Part shown: positions 35,472 to 46,044 of the stretch, piece by piece
How positions within the stretch are numbered: the first letter of the stretch is position 1
Layout: every line of letters starts with the position of its first letter
Assembly: GCA_027559495.1 (NCBI GenBank)
Contig: JAMXSV010000008.1
Span: 1,984,001-2,048,000 of the forward strand
Origin: Aurifilum marmelostoma
Taxonomy: Eukaryota > Ascomycota > Sordariomycetes > Diaporthales > Cryphonectriaceae
Direction of reading: 5' to 3'
Length of the DNA stretch: 64,000 nt
Notes under the pieces: generated by a model
The model's input: only the letters and a program-made list of their open reading frames with translations
What the model was told of the DNA's origin: nothing
Databases searched by the model: none
Program-made: the position numbers and the translations under genes

Positions 35472-36593
35472 ATCTGGCTTCCGTGGACTTGATGCCGAGT
35501 CTTGGAGTCTTGGACCTTGATCGGCGACCCAACTGGTCAACAGGATCAAGGAATGCTCCAGGAATATAGTCCATGACTTACGGAGGGTGGTCTGAAGATG
35601 GGGTAAAGTCTATATCCAGTCACCAGGTACCTAGGTAGCCCAATCAAGACTTCCCAGACCATTGCTGGATTAGCAGTGCACGGCTGTGACATTAGTCTCA
35701 GGCTGGGGGAGACTTGTCGGGTTCACTTAGACCCAACAGCAAACGCCTCTCAGCGAAGGCTAAATCGGCCCTTTCATGAACTCCAATATCCCATACAGAG
35801 GACCGAGCGGACCGGTAGTTTTTGGATCTTCAGGTGTCTGACTAGCTGATTTCGGCTCTTTCAATAATATCGTCGCGGCACATGTCTCCCTCACAGCTTA
35901 CTTGCATATTTATCCGGATACCGAGTCGTCCAAGTGTGGTCGCCACCTCTTGTGAGTCAAAACATTTTCTTTTTCCTCCCTCAGGGACGGAACGCAGAAG
36001 CTACCATGGTATGCTACAGTAGAAGAACACTACTAATACACAAGTCATTAAGGTCCATTGCTTCACAGAGCTTCTGCGCTGGTGCCTCTGTGCGTATCAC
36101 CGGATGTCGCCGGAAGCCTGTTGCAAGTCAGTAGTAGCTTGGTTCACCCCAGACCATTACCCCAGACTGGAATGGCTGGTTGCGGCCTGACACACCTGAC
36201 CAAGAAATGTATAAGAAGGTTATTCTGGGACCGCGCATCCCTTCTAGTTAAGTAAGCTCCCAAGGGATGGGTTTTGTGGGTGATACCCCGCATAGCATGA
36301 CAGGGGTAAAGTCAAGTGCATGCCTCATCGAATCTACTCCTACAAGACGGCCCAGTGTCTGGTCAAATAACCTAATTTACATAAATGATCCACGAAACGG
36401 TTCTTGATTTGGAATCCGCAGGGGGGCACAAGTCAGCAGGCTGCATCGCTTGGCATGCATAATCAGTTGATCGACGTGCAAACAAGAAGGATATGGATGC
36501 ATGTTGATACCAGAAGCGAGGACCCTGGCGCCTATTCCCCGTCTATATTACCTTGCACACACTCACTTCAACCCTCGTTCCTTTACCTCTCCA
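35472..36593. other. Intergenic region, 1.1 kb
   Basis: The tandem interval between the tyrosinase and transporter genes. No coding frame is supported. The last 100 bases, with C/T-rich sequence, are probably the transporter leader. Confidence 0.5.
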
Positions 36594-38689
36594 ATGTCCA
36601 CTTCCCAAATCCATCGATTGTGGGACAGCAACTCAGTCAAACGCAGTTATGGCCATCGACGAAGCTGCGACGCCGCGACGGCATCTAGCACACAGGTAGG
36701 TGACGGCACTGGTACTCTATCCCTCAAGATGTTCGAAATAGGTGACTTATATTCGGCCCAGTCATGCCCGAGAAGAAGATGTGCCAGGAACGGTCAATCT
36801 CCGAGCACGAGGTGAGAGCAATCAAATTTTTCGGTTCACGGGGCGCGGGAGAAGACATACGCTGACGAGGTACGCGCAGAGGGCGACGACACGGGCTATG
36901 GTCAGGCACTCTTCCCTGTGCCAGCTGAAGACCCCAACGATCCCTTACAAGTACGCACCCGAGCATCGCTGCGCTGTTTCCCCTTGCAACCACCCCTCGA
37001 ATGCCAAACACTAAAGGATCATCGCTGGAATAGTGGGGAAATCTCAAGAAGACTATGATCTTAGTCGTCTGCGCATTGTACTCTTTCTTAGGCAACTCTT
37101 CGCTTCTGGGCCCGTCGGTGTATATTTCAATTTTCGCAGAGGAGTTTGGTATATCGGCCAATAAAGCATCCGGTCTCATCAGCTATGCTAATCTGGCTTT
37201 TGGTTTTGGTAAGAGCTGTCTGTTCTGCACAGATCTGAACGCGACACTGACACGAGTGCAACAGGGTCTCTCCTGCTGGTACCGTTGTACCATAAATTCG
37301 GCAGACGGCCGGTGATGCTGTTTTCTTTGCTCTGCTACTGTGCAGGACTTATAGGGGCCTCACAAGCCAGTTCCTATGGAGGGCTGATGGCGGCTCGAAT
37401 CATCCATGCTTTCGGTTCAGGAGTTTGTGAGGCCTTGCCTGTTCAGCTGGTCAACGACATCTTCTTTTTACATGAACGAGGCCAGCGCATAGGATACTAT
37501 ACTGGTAGGTCGAGGCAAGATTTCTGCTCTAGCACGGCTTGCATTGGGTTCGGCTGACCACAGTCTCATTCGTAATAATCAGTTGCCTTGTGTTTCGGCT
37601 CTACCGGTCCGCTGTTTGCCGGGTACATGCTCAACGGTGGGAACTCCTGGAGGCTCTTCTTCTACGTCGAGTTTGGCTTCGCCTGCGCCCTCCTAATCAT
37701 GGCCTTCTTCATCGTCGAGGAGACTACATACCACCGCAAGCTGTCCTCCGATGTTTCGGATAGTCCCGACACAACGGACAAGCCTTCTATGGCGCATGTC
37801 GATACAGAGTTGAGCCTGCCGCGGCGAAAGACATTCGCTGAACAGCTCAAGTTCTGGGGCGTGTACGAGAAAGACTCGGACTTTTTCCTGATGATGGTGC
37901 GATCGTTCACCTACTTCCTAGTGCCCCATGTGTTCTGGGTAGTCACAACTTATGGTGAGCAGAGCTCCCATTCCGTCCTATGTGTATAAAGAGGGATTAT
38001 GTCTACGTGATGACTAACTGCGCAATCTGCGCATTGCAGGGATCTACATTGGTCTCGGAGCTCTCACCTTCAACTACATCACACCGCTGAAGGTCACCGC
38101 CCCGCCCTACAACTGGTCTGAGCTCAACAGTGGTCTCATCTCAGTCGCTACCATGATCGGGTACGGCGCAGCAATCCCCTTCACCACGTCCTCGGACCGT
38201 CTGGCCGCGCACCTGACCAAGAAGAACAACATGATCCGCGAGGCCGAGATGCGGCTGGGTGTGTGCCTGCCAGCGATGCTGATAGCGCCCGCGGGCCTGA
38301 TCGTGTTTGGGTTCACCGCCGAAAAGAACCTCCACTGGGTCGGGTACTTTGCCGGTGTGGTCATGACGCAGTTCAGCTCGTACTTTTACTTCACCTTTGT
38401 CCTCAGCTATGCGCTGGACAGCTACACGGCCAACACCAGCGAGATGCTGATCGCCATGAACATCGGCAAGCAGGCCATCAGCTTCGGCATGGGCATCGAC
38501 ATCCTCGAGTGGGTGGTGGAGAATGGGTATGCCGTTATGATTGCGGGCGTTTTTTGTGGAGTCTTGTTGGCGAATAATCTGGCTCTCATCCCGTTCATGC
38601 TCTATGGGAAGAGGATCAGGGCCTTTATGGCAAAGACCTGGCTTGCGAGGATTCACAAGGATAGCGTAAGGGAGATCATGACGGCTTGA
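36594..38689 (+). CDS. Major facilitator superfamily transporter (HOL1-like DHA1 type)
   Basis: Seven exons, 36594-36695, 36742-36811, 36880-36950, 37034-37208, 37265-37504, 37583-37954 and 38040-38689, sum to 1,680 nt and 559 residues, all in phase. The N-terminal cytosolic part has the family-typical PGTVNL and EDPNDPL blocks leading into the first helix (MILVVCALYSFLG). The loop-2 signature is HKFGRRPVML, followed by AARIIHAFGSG. Twelve helices are split by a hydrophilic loop (about residues 265-320). This fits plasma-membrane H+-coupled antiporters related to HOL1. Substrate is unknown. Proximity to P450 and tyrosinase genes would suit export of a metabolite, as an inference. The short N-terminal exons 1-3 rest on splice consensus and phase. 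Confidence 0.87.
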
Positions 38690-40191
38690 AGGCGCCGAGA
38701 CATTTTACTTTGGAAGGGAGTCGTTAGCAGATGTACTCGGGCTCTGTATTTAATATCTTGTTTGACTACTTTGTCTGTGGTAACTGTATATTTCGTAGGC
38801 GGACAGTCCTTGCAATGGCAACCCTTGGGAAGTTGTGTTATCTGAGCGTCGCATCTGATAATTGCCTAGGTACCTTTGCAGAAGCCCAATAGCCCTAGAG
38901 ATATTATATATTACAGTCTTTTCACAATGCAGGCGCAGATACAATTGCAGAGTAAGACAGAAAAGGTAGAGCCTCACAAGTCAGTCTGGGCCAGGAAGTG
39001 ATCACACAAACGAAGGGGAAGCAGAGGCCGTCCACTGCAGTTCGCGCCCAACAGTAGAAGCTGACTTGACTGAACACCTGTCGAAGGAAGCTACCTTATG
39101 CATGCCATTTTGACCTCCTACGACCCCCTGCCCTAACTTTCACGAAGCTATAATTACAAGACAAGGTTTCGGGCTGGCAGACATTGACTTCCCATTGGAA
39201 ATACGGTGTTTCGAACTCGGCGGAAACGTTCCGAAAGCAACCAAAAAGAAAAAGAAACAAGAAGAAAAAAAAGAGCTCCTATCATCTCGAAGGTTGATTA
39301 CGTCGACTGATCAATTCGATAGCCTTCGAATTCTAGAATCCCTTAGCTTGTCGCCGGAACTAGAGCGTAGCCTGGTGTAGCGAATTTAACTGGAGTGTCC
39401 ACGGCTGTCGCCCCGTAGCCGCAGGGGAGACAATACTAAGGGTTTCAAAGACAATGGGAAACCTATTCCATCTCACAACACCAAAGAATGATAAGTCATC
39501 AAGCTCAAGATACATTCTTCTGCCCTCACAGTTTAATTACTCGCACACCCTCGCCCTGGCCTCTGCAATGTCAACCCTCGTCGCCGTCCTTCGTATTGTA
39601 CCTCTCTGGGAGCCATTCTCGATAAAATGAAAATGTGAAATGCCACACTTTTTCTTGATTGCTCTGGACATTGCTAGTTCACCATGGAATGACGAAGATC
39701 GATCTCATATATAACTTGCCGCTCAATTCACGCATCCCAACACAAGACCGAATCAATTTTCCTCTCCGAAGATATTTCACAGAAGCGACCTTCTCCAGAC
39801 TGGCCCCCTCAATATTGCAACACAAGCTACGACTGCTAGCCCACTTTCTCTGAGCAGCCTTGAGATCATGCTGAGTCCAGGACACAGGAATAACCGCACC
39901 CAGAGCGTTTTCCAGAAGCATCCTTTGTCGCCTTTCCTTTTATCCCCCCTTCACTCTTTCTTCTCCAGGGCTTGAACCTCCTCGCAGTGAAGACGCTTCG
40001 GCCCGTAGCGTTGTCAGGACTGGAACCACTCTCTTGTTCAAGATAACAAGGCATTGTGCTTTGACAATACAACTTTGAGCGTTTCTTGTGGTAGGTCACA
40101 GCCGCAGCGAACTTCGTCCGGATGCGAGGAATGAAAGCTGACGTGCTCAGGAGCGTCTTGAGAGTTCAAGTGAAGAAGAAAGGTTCCCATC
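38690..40191. other. Intergenic region, 1.5 kb
   Basis: No gene supported. An A-rich stretch lies at about 39240-39272. The downstream part is likely promoter and leader of the pheromone receptor. Confidence 0.5.
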
Positions 40192-41540
40192 ATGAGCAGC
40201 TCAAATCAAGAACCTCCAAGCACAAAAATGACAATGGAGGCTTTAGTGGACCAAGCTGTCAACCTGACTTTGTCGGGTGGCCAGGTGGAACCTGTGCCTC
40301 TTGCAGTGGTCGACATGACCACCTCGGTCATGGTCACCAAGTGCACCGGTTACGGCGTGGAGATTGGTGCATCCGTTGTGATGTTGGCGGTGATATTGAC
40401 GATGACGCCCAGGACCAAGTTCTGGCGATTCCCAACCTACCTCAACATCGCTGGGCTCTGTAATAACATCATCCGTGTCATCCTCCTGGCCGTCTACTTC
40501 GACTCCTCGTGGGTAACCTTTTACGCCATGTACAGCAACGACTTCAGCTTCGTCAGCCGCACCGACTACGCCAACTCCATCACGTCTTCCGTAATGACCA
40601 TACCTCAAAACATCATGATGATGTGGGCGCTCATTCTCCAGGCCTGGTCCATGATTAAGCTCTGGCCCGATTCCTACAAGTGGGCCATTCTGATCTTGTC
40701 CATGGTCATGGTGCTCCTGGAGATAGGATTCATGGGAGCATCCACAGCATACCAGATAATCCAGTTGGAAGTGTCTCCGGCCGAGGGTTACGAGCTTATC
40801 ATCAAGTATGCCTGGGTACGATACTGCTTCCTCGGCCTCGAAGTCGCATGCATCTGTTGGTTCTGCTTTCTATTCATGTGCAAGCTGGTCACGCATCTTT
40901 GGAAGAACCGCAGCTTCCTGCCTAACACAAAGGGACTTGGGGCGATGGACGCGTTAGTTATGACCAACGGCATCCTGATGCTGATTCCCGGTAAAGTTCA
41001 TCGCCTGTTCATCCATGTCCATGCACACACACCTTGTACTTTGACGAGGCTGACATGACTTCTCCTCTTCTCTCATTACCAGTCTTCTTTGCTGGACTAC
41101 AGTATTCTGGCAAAGTCCAATTCGAGCCCGGTTCCCTCCTGTACACATCTGTCCTCGTTGTCATGCCCCTCGGAACACTGGTCGCACAGCGCATTGCCGA
41201 CCCGGCCGCCTTCAACAGCGAGGTATCCGGGACTGCGCGAGTGAGCGAAATCCCCCGGGATCGCTTCGAAGCATTTGCCTCCAACAAGAATACTCTTCTC
41301 GATCCCGCCTGGAGCCAGTCGTCCCACGACAGCTCCTTTTTCCCTGGTGGTCAGCGCAGGGGCAGCAATGCCGTCCACAGAAAGACGGGCGTCACTGCGA
41401 CCGTCTCTAGCATGGGTCATCTCACCTCCGGTGGTCCCTCAGGTTCAACTGACATCGAGCTGGCCAGGATCGATGCCAATTTTGAGGCGGGTCGTGTCAG
41501 GATCGATCATGCCATTCAACGGTCGGAGGAGGTGCTCTAG
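40192..41540 (+). CDS. pre-2: Ste2-type peptide pheromone receptor (PRE-2 class GPCR)
   Basis: Two exons, 40192-40990 and 41083-41540, give 418 residues. Seven hydrophobic helices are visible, from GYGVEIGASVVMLAVILTM onward. The conserved TM7 signature appears as VVMPLGTLVAQ, matching the LPLGTL motif of Ste2 receptors. The tail of about 110 residues is hydrophilic and Ser-rich, suited to phosphorylation and desensitisation. Ste2/PRE-2 senses the alpha-factor-like peptide pheromone at the plasma membrane and signals through a heterotrimeric G protein to the pheromone MAPK cascade during mating. The intron falls just before TM7, in ILMLIPVFFAGLQ. The next gene downstream is the stop-interrupted locus. 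Confidence 0.93.
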
Positions 41541-41663
41541 AGAGATTCTTCAGTCTTGTGCGCAAGAACTCTGAGGAAACGTGATGCTGCAGAAGGCAGT
41601 AACAAGACGTCAACTGGGTTGAGAGGTCTGTTCGAAGGCGAGGTTCACTAGATTCTGAGCATG

Positions 41664-41701
<38 letters not shown>
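41664..41701 (+). repeat. Poly(A) tract, 38 bases
   Basis: An uninterrupted A homopolymer about 120 bases after the receptor stop codon. The receptor gene has an intron, so this is not a retrogene tail of that gene. Confidence 0.9.
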
Positions 41702-41704
<3 letters not shown>

Positions 41705-41963
41705 AGGTCGGGAAATATGATTAACTCGAAAATCTTGCGTTTTGCGATTGCGCGCATACATACAAGTTATTAATCATTACTAGAGGACAGGTATGTTCTT
41801 CTCAAATTTTCATTTCTTTTCTGCATTTGTAGGATTCAAAAACCCAATGTGAAGGTTTGAGTTCCCAACGTCGCAGGGACGACCATGCCTGTGTCTTGCC
41901 ACACAACACCAGCAGCGACGACTCACTGATGCGCTTGTCGTTGATATGTGACCAGTCTTTGCC

Positions 41964-41987
41964 TTTTTTTTTTTTTTTTTTTTTTTT
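41964..41987 (+). repeat. Poly(T) tract, 24 bases
   Basis: An uninterrupted T homopolymer complementary to the A tract about 260 bases upstream. Confidence 0.9.
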
Positions 41988-42326
41988 CCCCGCGGTGTGA
42001 CTGCAGAGAACTACTTCCTGCTTATGCTTCTCTCTCTTCCACTCGTGTTGCTAGCAGCATTCGTGCACTATCCCCCCCCCAAAGCAAGCAATCCCGAAAC
42101 TATCCATTCGCAGCAATTCTCGTACGCATAGAAGCAGTTTCTTATTCGCTTGATTCTTCGATCCATGTCTGTGGTGAGAGAACAACTCCTCTGTATACTC
42201 GGCTCGAGCCTTTTCACTCCCAGGGGCTATTACCGTTCTCGCCGCCAGGCTCCATATCCTATTTTCACCGACGTTTCTAGGCATCACAGTCGTCACCGAG
42301 GCTTCTGACTCTGGGTGTCTACACTT

Positions 42327-45300
42327 ATGAGACGTCTAGCAGGTGCTGCGCCGGCTGAGAAGATGAAAGACATGCACAGACAGAAGCTTTACGCCATCGG
42401 CTCTCTGACCACTGGGTCAAGCAACTGTCACTCGAGTGGCATCTTGCCCAATAATACGACGCAGCCTCGAGTCAGCAACAAGCCTATCCAGTGTCAAGTT
42501 CGCGGAGAGCGATCATCTCCGCCAATACAATCACATTGGTCTGGTCGCCCCGCTTTCCTCCTGTGCGAGGCTGGCATGGGCATGTGCTCGGACAGCCGCA
42601 GGGCCAGCAATAGCAGGGTGGCAGATGATGACGACACGGGTGAGACAGGGGGAACTTCGCCCGTCTCAATCCAGGAGTAGGTCTCCTCGGCCGTGGCTGA
42701 TGGGCCGATCGAGAGCAAACTCTCAGAGGCGAGAAGCTTGCCCCAAAAGAGGGCGAATGTCGTGACCCGCGTCCACAAGGCTTCCGAACACAGTCAAGGT
42801 ATTACCGTTTCCGGCCACGACCAACCCATGTTTACGAATCATGTAGCCCTTGACTGACCAGCTACCTTCACACGGCGGGCTACAGATTTCCATAAGGCGC
42901 ACACGACACTGTCCAGCCAGGTCTCTGCTTCTCACTTATCGACACAGGCGCTTCCAAGATCCAAATCCTGCGTCGTGGCTTCGACCATCCAGAAAGTGCC
43001 GAGGCACCACAATGGTCTGCAAAGTAGTTACCGACGTCCAACCACAGTACCAACCATCCAGTCGAAGCCGCTCACCTCTCCATCGTGTACAGCTATTGTG
43101 AACACGGGTAGAATATCTGTTTCGGAATTACGCAAATCCTTCGAAGCAGGTGGGCTCCCACAAGAAGACGGCGTACATCTTGTCACACCTACAAGAAGAT
43201 TTATTACTGGAAAGCCGCCCCTCTTAGGGACCAAGACACCCTACTCAGCAATCTTCACGGACGCCATGGACGAAGTTGAAGAAAACTTCGCTCTGGACGC
43301 TCCAGATGAGCACATGAGCGAGGAACTATCGGACGAAGACTCTATGAGCGGCCCCTCGCCCGTAGTTATTCATCTCAGAACCCCTGTGTGGGGCAACAAG
43401 GAGGACTGCTCAGACGTATCTTCTCCTGATGGTCATAACTATCAGAGCAGAAGGTTCCAAGTGGCCTCTCAAAGTAATCCATGGATCGCCAACTCCAGGC
43501 CGACAGCCAGGCAAGATGACTGGTCAGACGATGATGTGTCCCCGACGACGTCTCCAGGCCCAGCAACACCACGCCCAATGACCCCGGAGCCATTGCCGAT
43601 ATCACTAGCACAACATTCGCTACCTCTGGGGAGATTATCGCCGTCTACCAGGGAGGCCTCGACGAGTCCGTCAATTTCAAAAGGGGAAGAGACATCACAA
43701 TCGATCAGCATGGGTCCTCCACCTCCTCCTACCTCACAGAAGAGGTCGTCACAGAAGAGGTCGATTGCGACTTCAGACCTAGAGAGACCATCGGAAGCGG
43801 CAAGTACCAAGCCGTGGAGGCAATCAGCCAACAACCTCAGGTCATCAGGTGCGCTACAAAACAAGCCGGAGGGCAGTCCCCCAGGTGAGGCACGTTACAG
43901 CCGAACGGTTGACACTGCCAATGCCGTCTCTCGGTCTCCGTTACGGTCTCAAGATGGAAACACAATTCGCACTACGAATACAGACGTGCGGCCAAAAGTA
44001 AATATCGGGGAGGACACCGACGCTCTTATGATGTGCGGCATGTTTTCGAGTCCCTTCCGGCGCGAATCCTCGCTGGCGGTGAAAGACAAGGTCAGCATTT
44101 TTGAAGGTCTTGTGAAGCCAGAAGCGCAAACTTCGTACGTGGTGGCAGCTGGGGACAAGAAGCAAGGAATGGACAGACCCAAACCACAGACTGTTAAATC
44201 TGACACGGGTGTTTTGGCTGGCGGCAGAAAGTCTCTGAGCTGGATACCCAGAGCATTTCGGAAGATGTCGGGATACCGAAGCAAAGATCGAGGGACTCAA
44301 GAAATGTCTACGGATGACCTTGGCCGAGTCAACAACACGCAGTACCATGCCAATCAGCTGGTGACTCAGGACCTGCCTGTGGATGGCGCAACAGCGCAAG
44401 GAGACAATACAACACCGAACTCGTCTAATGCATCAGGTTCCTGGAGGCCTTCTCCAGATGTATTAAAGGTGCACAACTCTTAGGACGACAAGAGCACCGG
44501 AACGCAAAGAGAAGGCGGTAGCCATGGGTATTTCAGGCTGCTGAAAAAGCTATCCACGTCACTCAAACGCAAGTCAGCATCAACGCAGTATTCAGACGAG
44601 ACAGGAAGTCCCACCATCCCGGTCACCATCAAGGAGGAGCCCGAGAGCTTCTCACAGTCCAGGCCCAGAAGCGGGAGAGCAGCCAGAGAGCAGCACGAGC
44701 AGAAGCAGAAGAGTGCTGCCGATTCCCTTCGAAAGCATCCCATGGCCGGACAGCGATCGGATGAGCTGTATCGGATCCAGATGGCGAAGCGCAGCATCAA
44801 TGATAGAAGTCCCCAGGACGTGTCTGTCGCAACCAAGCAGCTGAAGGAGAAAGGCGCGGACAAAATCCCATCCGTGGGCATCCGGCGTGTGTCTACGAAG
44901 TAGGACCGTACGAACCCATTCCGGGCCACAAAGAACCCAAGAAGTCAGACCAACTCTGATGGCGACGCCGTAGAGACTGAACGCAGACGGCCGCAGGAGA
45001 GGCAGGATAGCAGCGCTGTCGTCGAACAAGACGACGAGCAGGGGATGATTGGCGCTGTAGCGTCCGCCGGCCTGACAGTGCCGTCTGTCAGCGAATGGCG
45101 AGGCAGCCTCTCAGCGCTATCGTCTCTCCAGAGCTTGCGCTCCGCTGTGGACGTGGGCGTCAACTTGGGGCAAGTATCTGTGCGAAATACCTCAGGCAGC
45201 CCCAGCGGAAAAAGCATCGCTAGGTGCAGTGATGACACCGACGTGCCGATCGTGGTGGCAAGGTCAGAATGCGAGCTATCTCATCCTCGGCCGTCGCGGT

Positions 45301-45443
45301 CGAGCTCGGCAAGATTGCTGCATGTGCTAGGAGAGGATGAAGAGGAGAGATTCAGTGCTGGGCAGAGACACCGGACAGGCCAGAGCAGCCGAGGGAGTAC
45401 AGCGAGTTTCCATACTGCGAGGCAGGACAACTCTTGTAGTTGA
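42327..45443 (+). CDS. Stop-interrupted gene, candidate for A-to-I mRNA editing; function unknown
   Basis: One frame runs 1,039 codons from ATG 42327 to TGA 45441, with no frameshift but four internal stops: TAG 42678, TGA 42855, TAG 44481 and TAG 44901. The longest uninterrupted stretch from an ATG is 42975-44483 (502 residues). Sequence before, between and after the stops keeps coding character, for example ARSLPQKRANVVTRVHKASE after the first and FRLLKKLSTSLKRKSAS after the third. Third codon positions are GC-biased there. The product is hydrophilic, Ser/Pro/Lys/Arg-rich and largely disordered, with a more ordered-looking block (VSELRKSFEAGGLPQEDGV, then VTPTRRFITGKPPLLGTK) and an acidic stretch. 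I recognise no domain. Every stop becomes Trp if its A is read as G. Sordariomycetes edit stop codons in this way in sexual tissue. A pseudogene, or several smaller genes, are the alternatives. The true start may lie in an upstream exon. Confidence 0.6.
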
Positions 45444-46044
45444 TATTCTATTCTCTCAAAGTCGGCATTGGTTCACTATACAAAATTGTTGTCCAAAAGG
45501 TTTTGTGTGGGTCGTCTCATAGATTTTGGTTCAATCCAACGGCTTGCCAGGGCAGTTTCAGACGATAGCCTTGGTAGTATAATATTAGAAGGAACTTTGA
45601 GGCGTTATGCTTGCAATGCTTTCTGCTCTCTTCTGGTGCGTACATGGTCTCAATAAGCCGCCCCCCCCCCCCCTCTGCTCTCTTTTCCACATATACACAT
45701 ACACAAACCCAGAGAGGCGTTTCTTGCCTTTCCAGGACTGACCTACTGCGCCGGTCGAGTCCGCAAGGCATGTTTCTTTGACTGCTGACCATGAGAGGAG
45801 CCGGGCAATGTACTGCAGTCTAACAATCGAGGCTGCGTGTCCAAAAAAAAAAAAAAATAAAAAAATTCCGCTCTTCTCACGTCTTTCTCCCGCCGGGTTA
45901 GTGGTCTTGCCCGCGCCTGGCAGGGGACGAAAAGAGGCCGTCAAGTCCTGATGGCTCGAACTGGCACCACTCCTTATAATCGTCATCATGAGCATACCCC
46001 GTGGTGAGCTCATTGGAAGGGCCATCGACTTGACTGCCCGCGCT
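45444..46044. other. Convergent 3' intergenic region with homopolymers
   Basis: It lies between the end of the stop-interrupted gene and the VPS23 stop. It contains a 13-base C run (45661-45673) and an A-rich run (about 45843-45864). No gene seen. Confidence 0.55.

Larger units (their letters stand above)
41541..42326. other. Intergenic region with A38 and T24 homopolymers
   Basis: This contains a run of 38 A (41664-41701) and, about 260 bases on, a run of 24 T (41964-41987), which could pair in a transcript. Otherwise it has no supportable coding sequence. It includes the receptor 3' region and the upstream region of the stop-interrupted gene. Confidence 0.6.

Noticed and set aside
41541..41701. 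Poly(A) after the receptor gene as a retrogene signature
   Set aside because: The receptor gene keeps an intron, so it cannot be a processed retrocopy; the tract is more likely simple sequence.
42436..42765. Alternative plus frame of 109 codons overlapping the start of the stop-interrupted gene
   Set aside because: The frame shared with the long downstream coding sequence continues with coding character past its stop, whereas this one ends abruptly and looks like an out-of-frame shadow.
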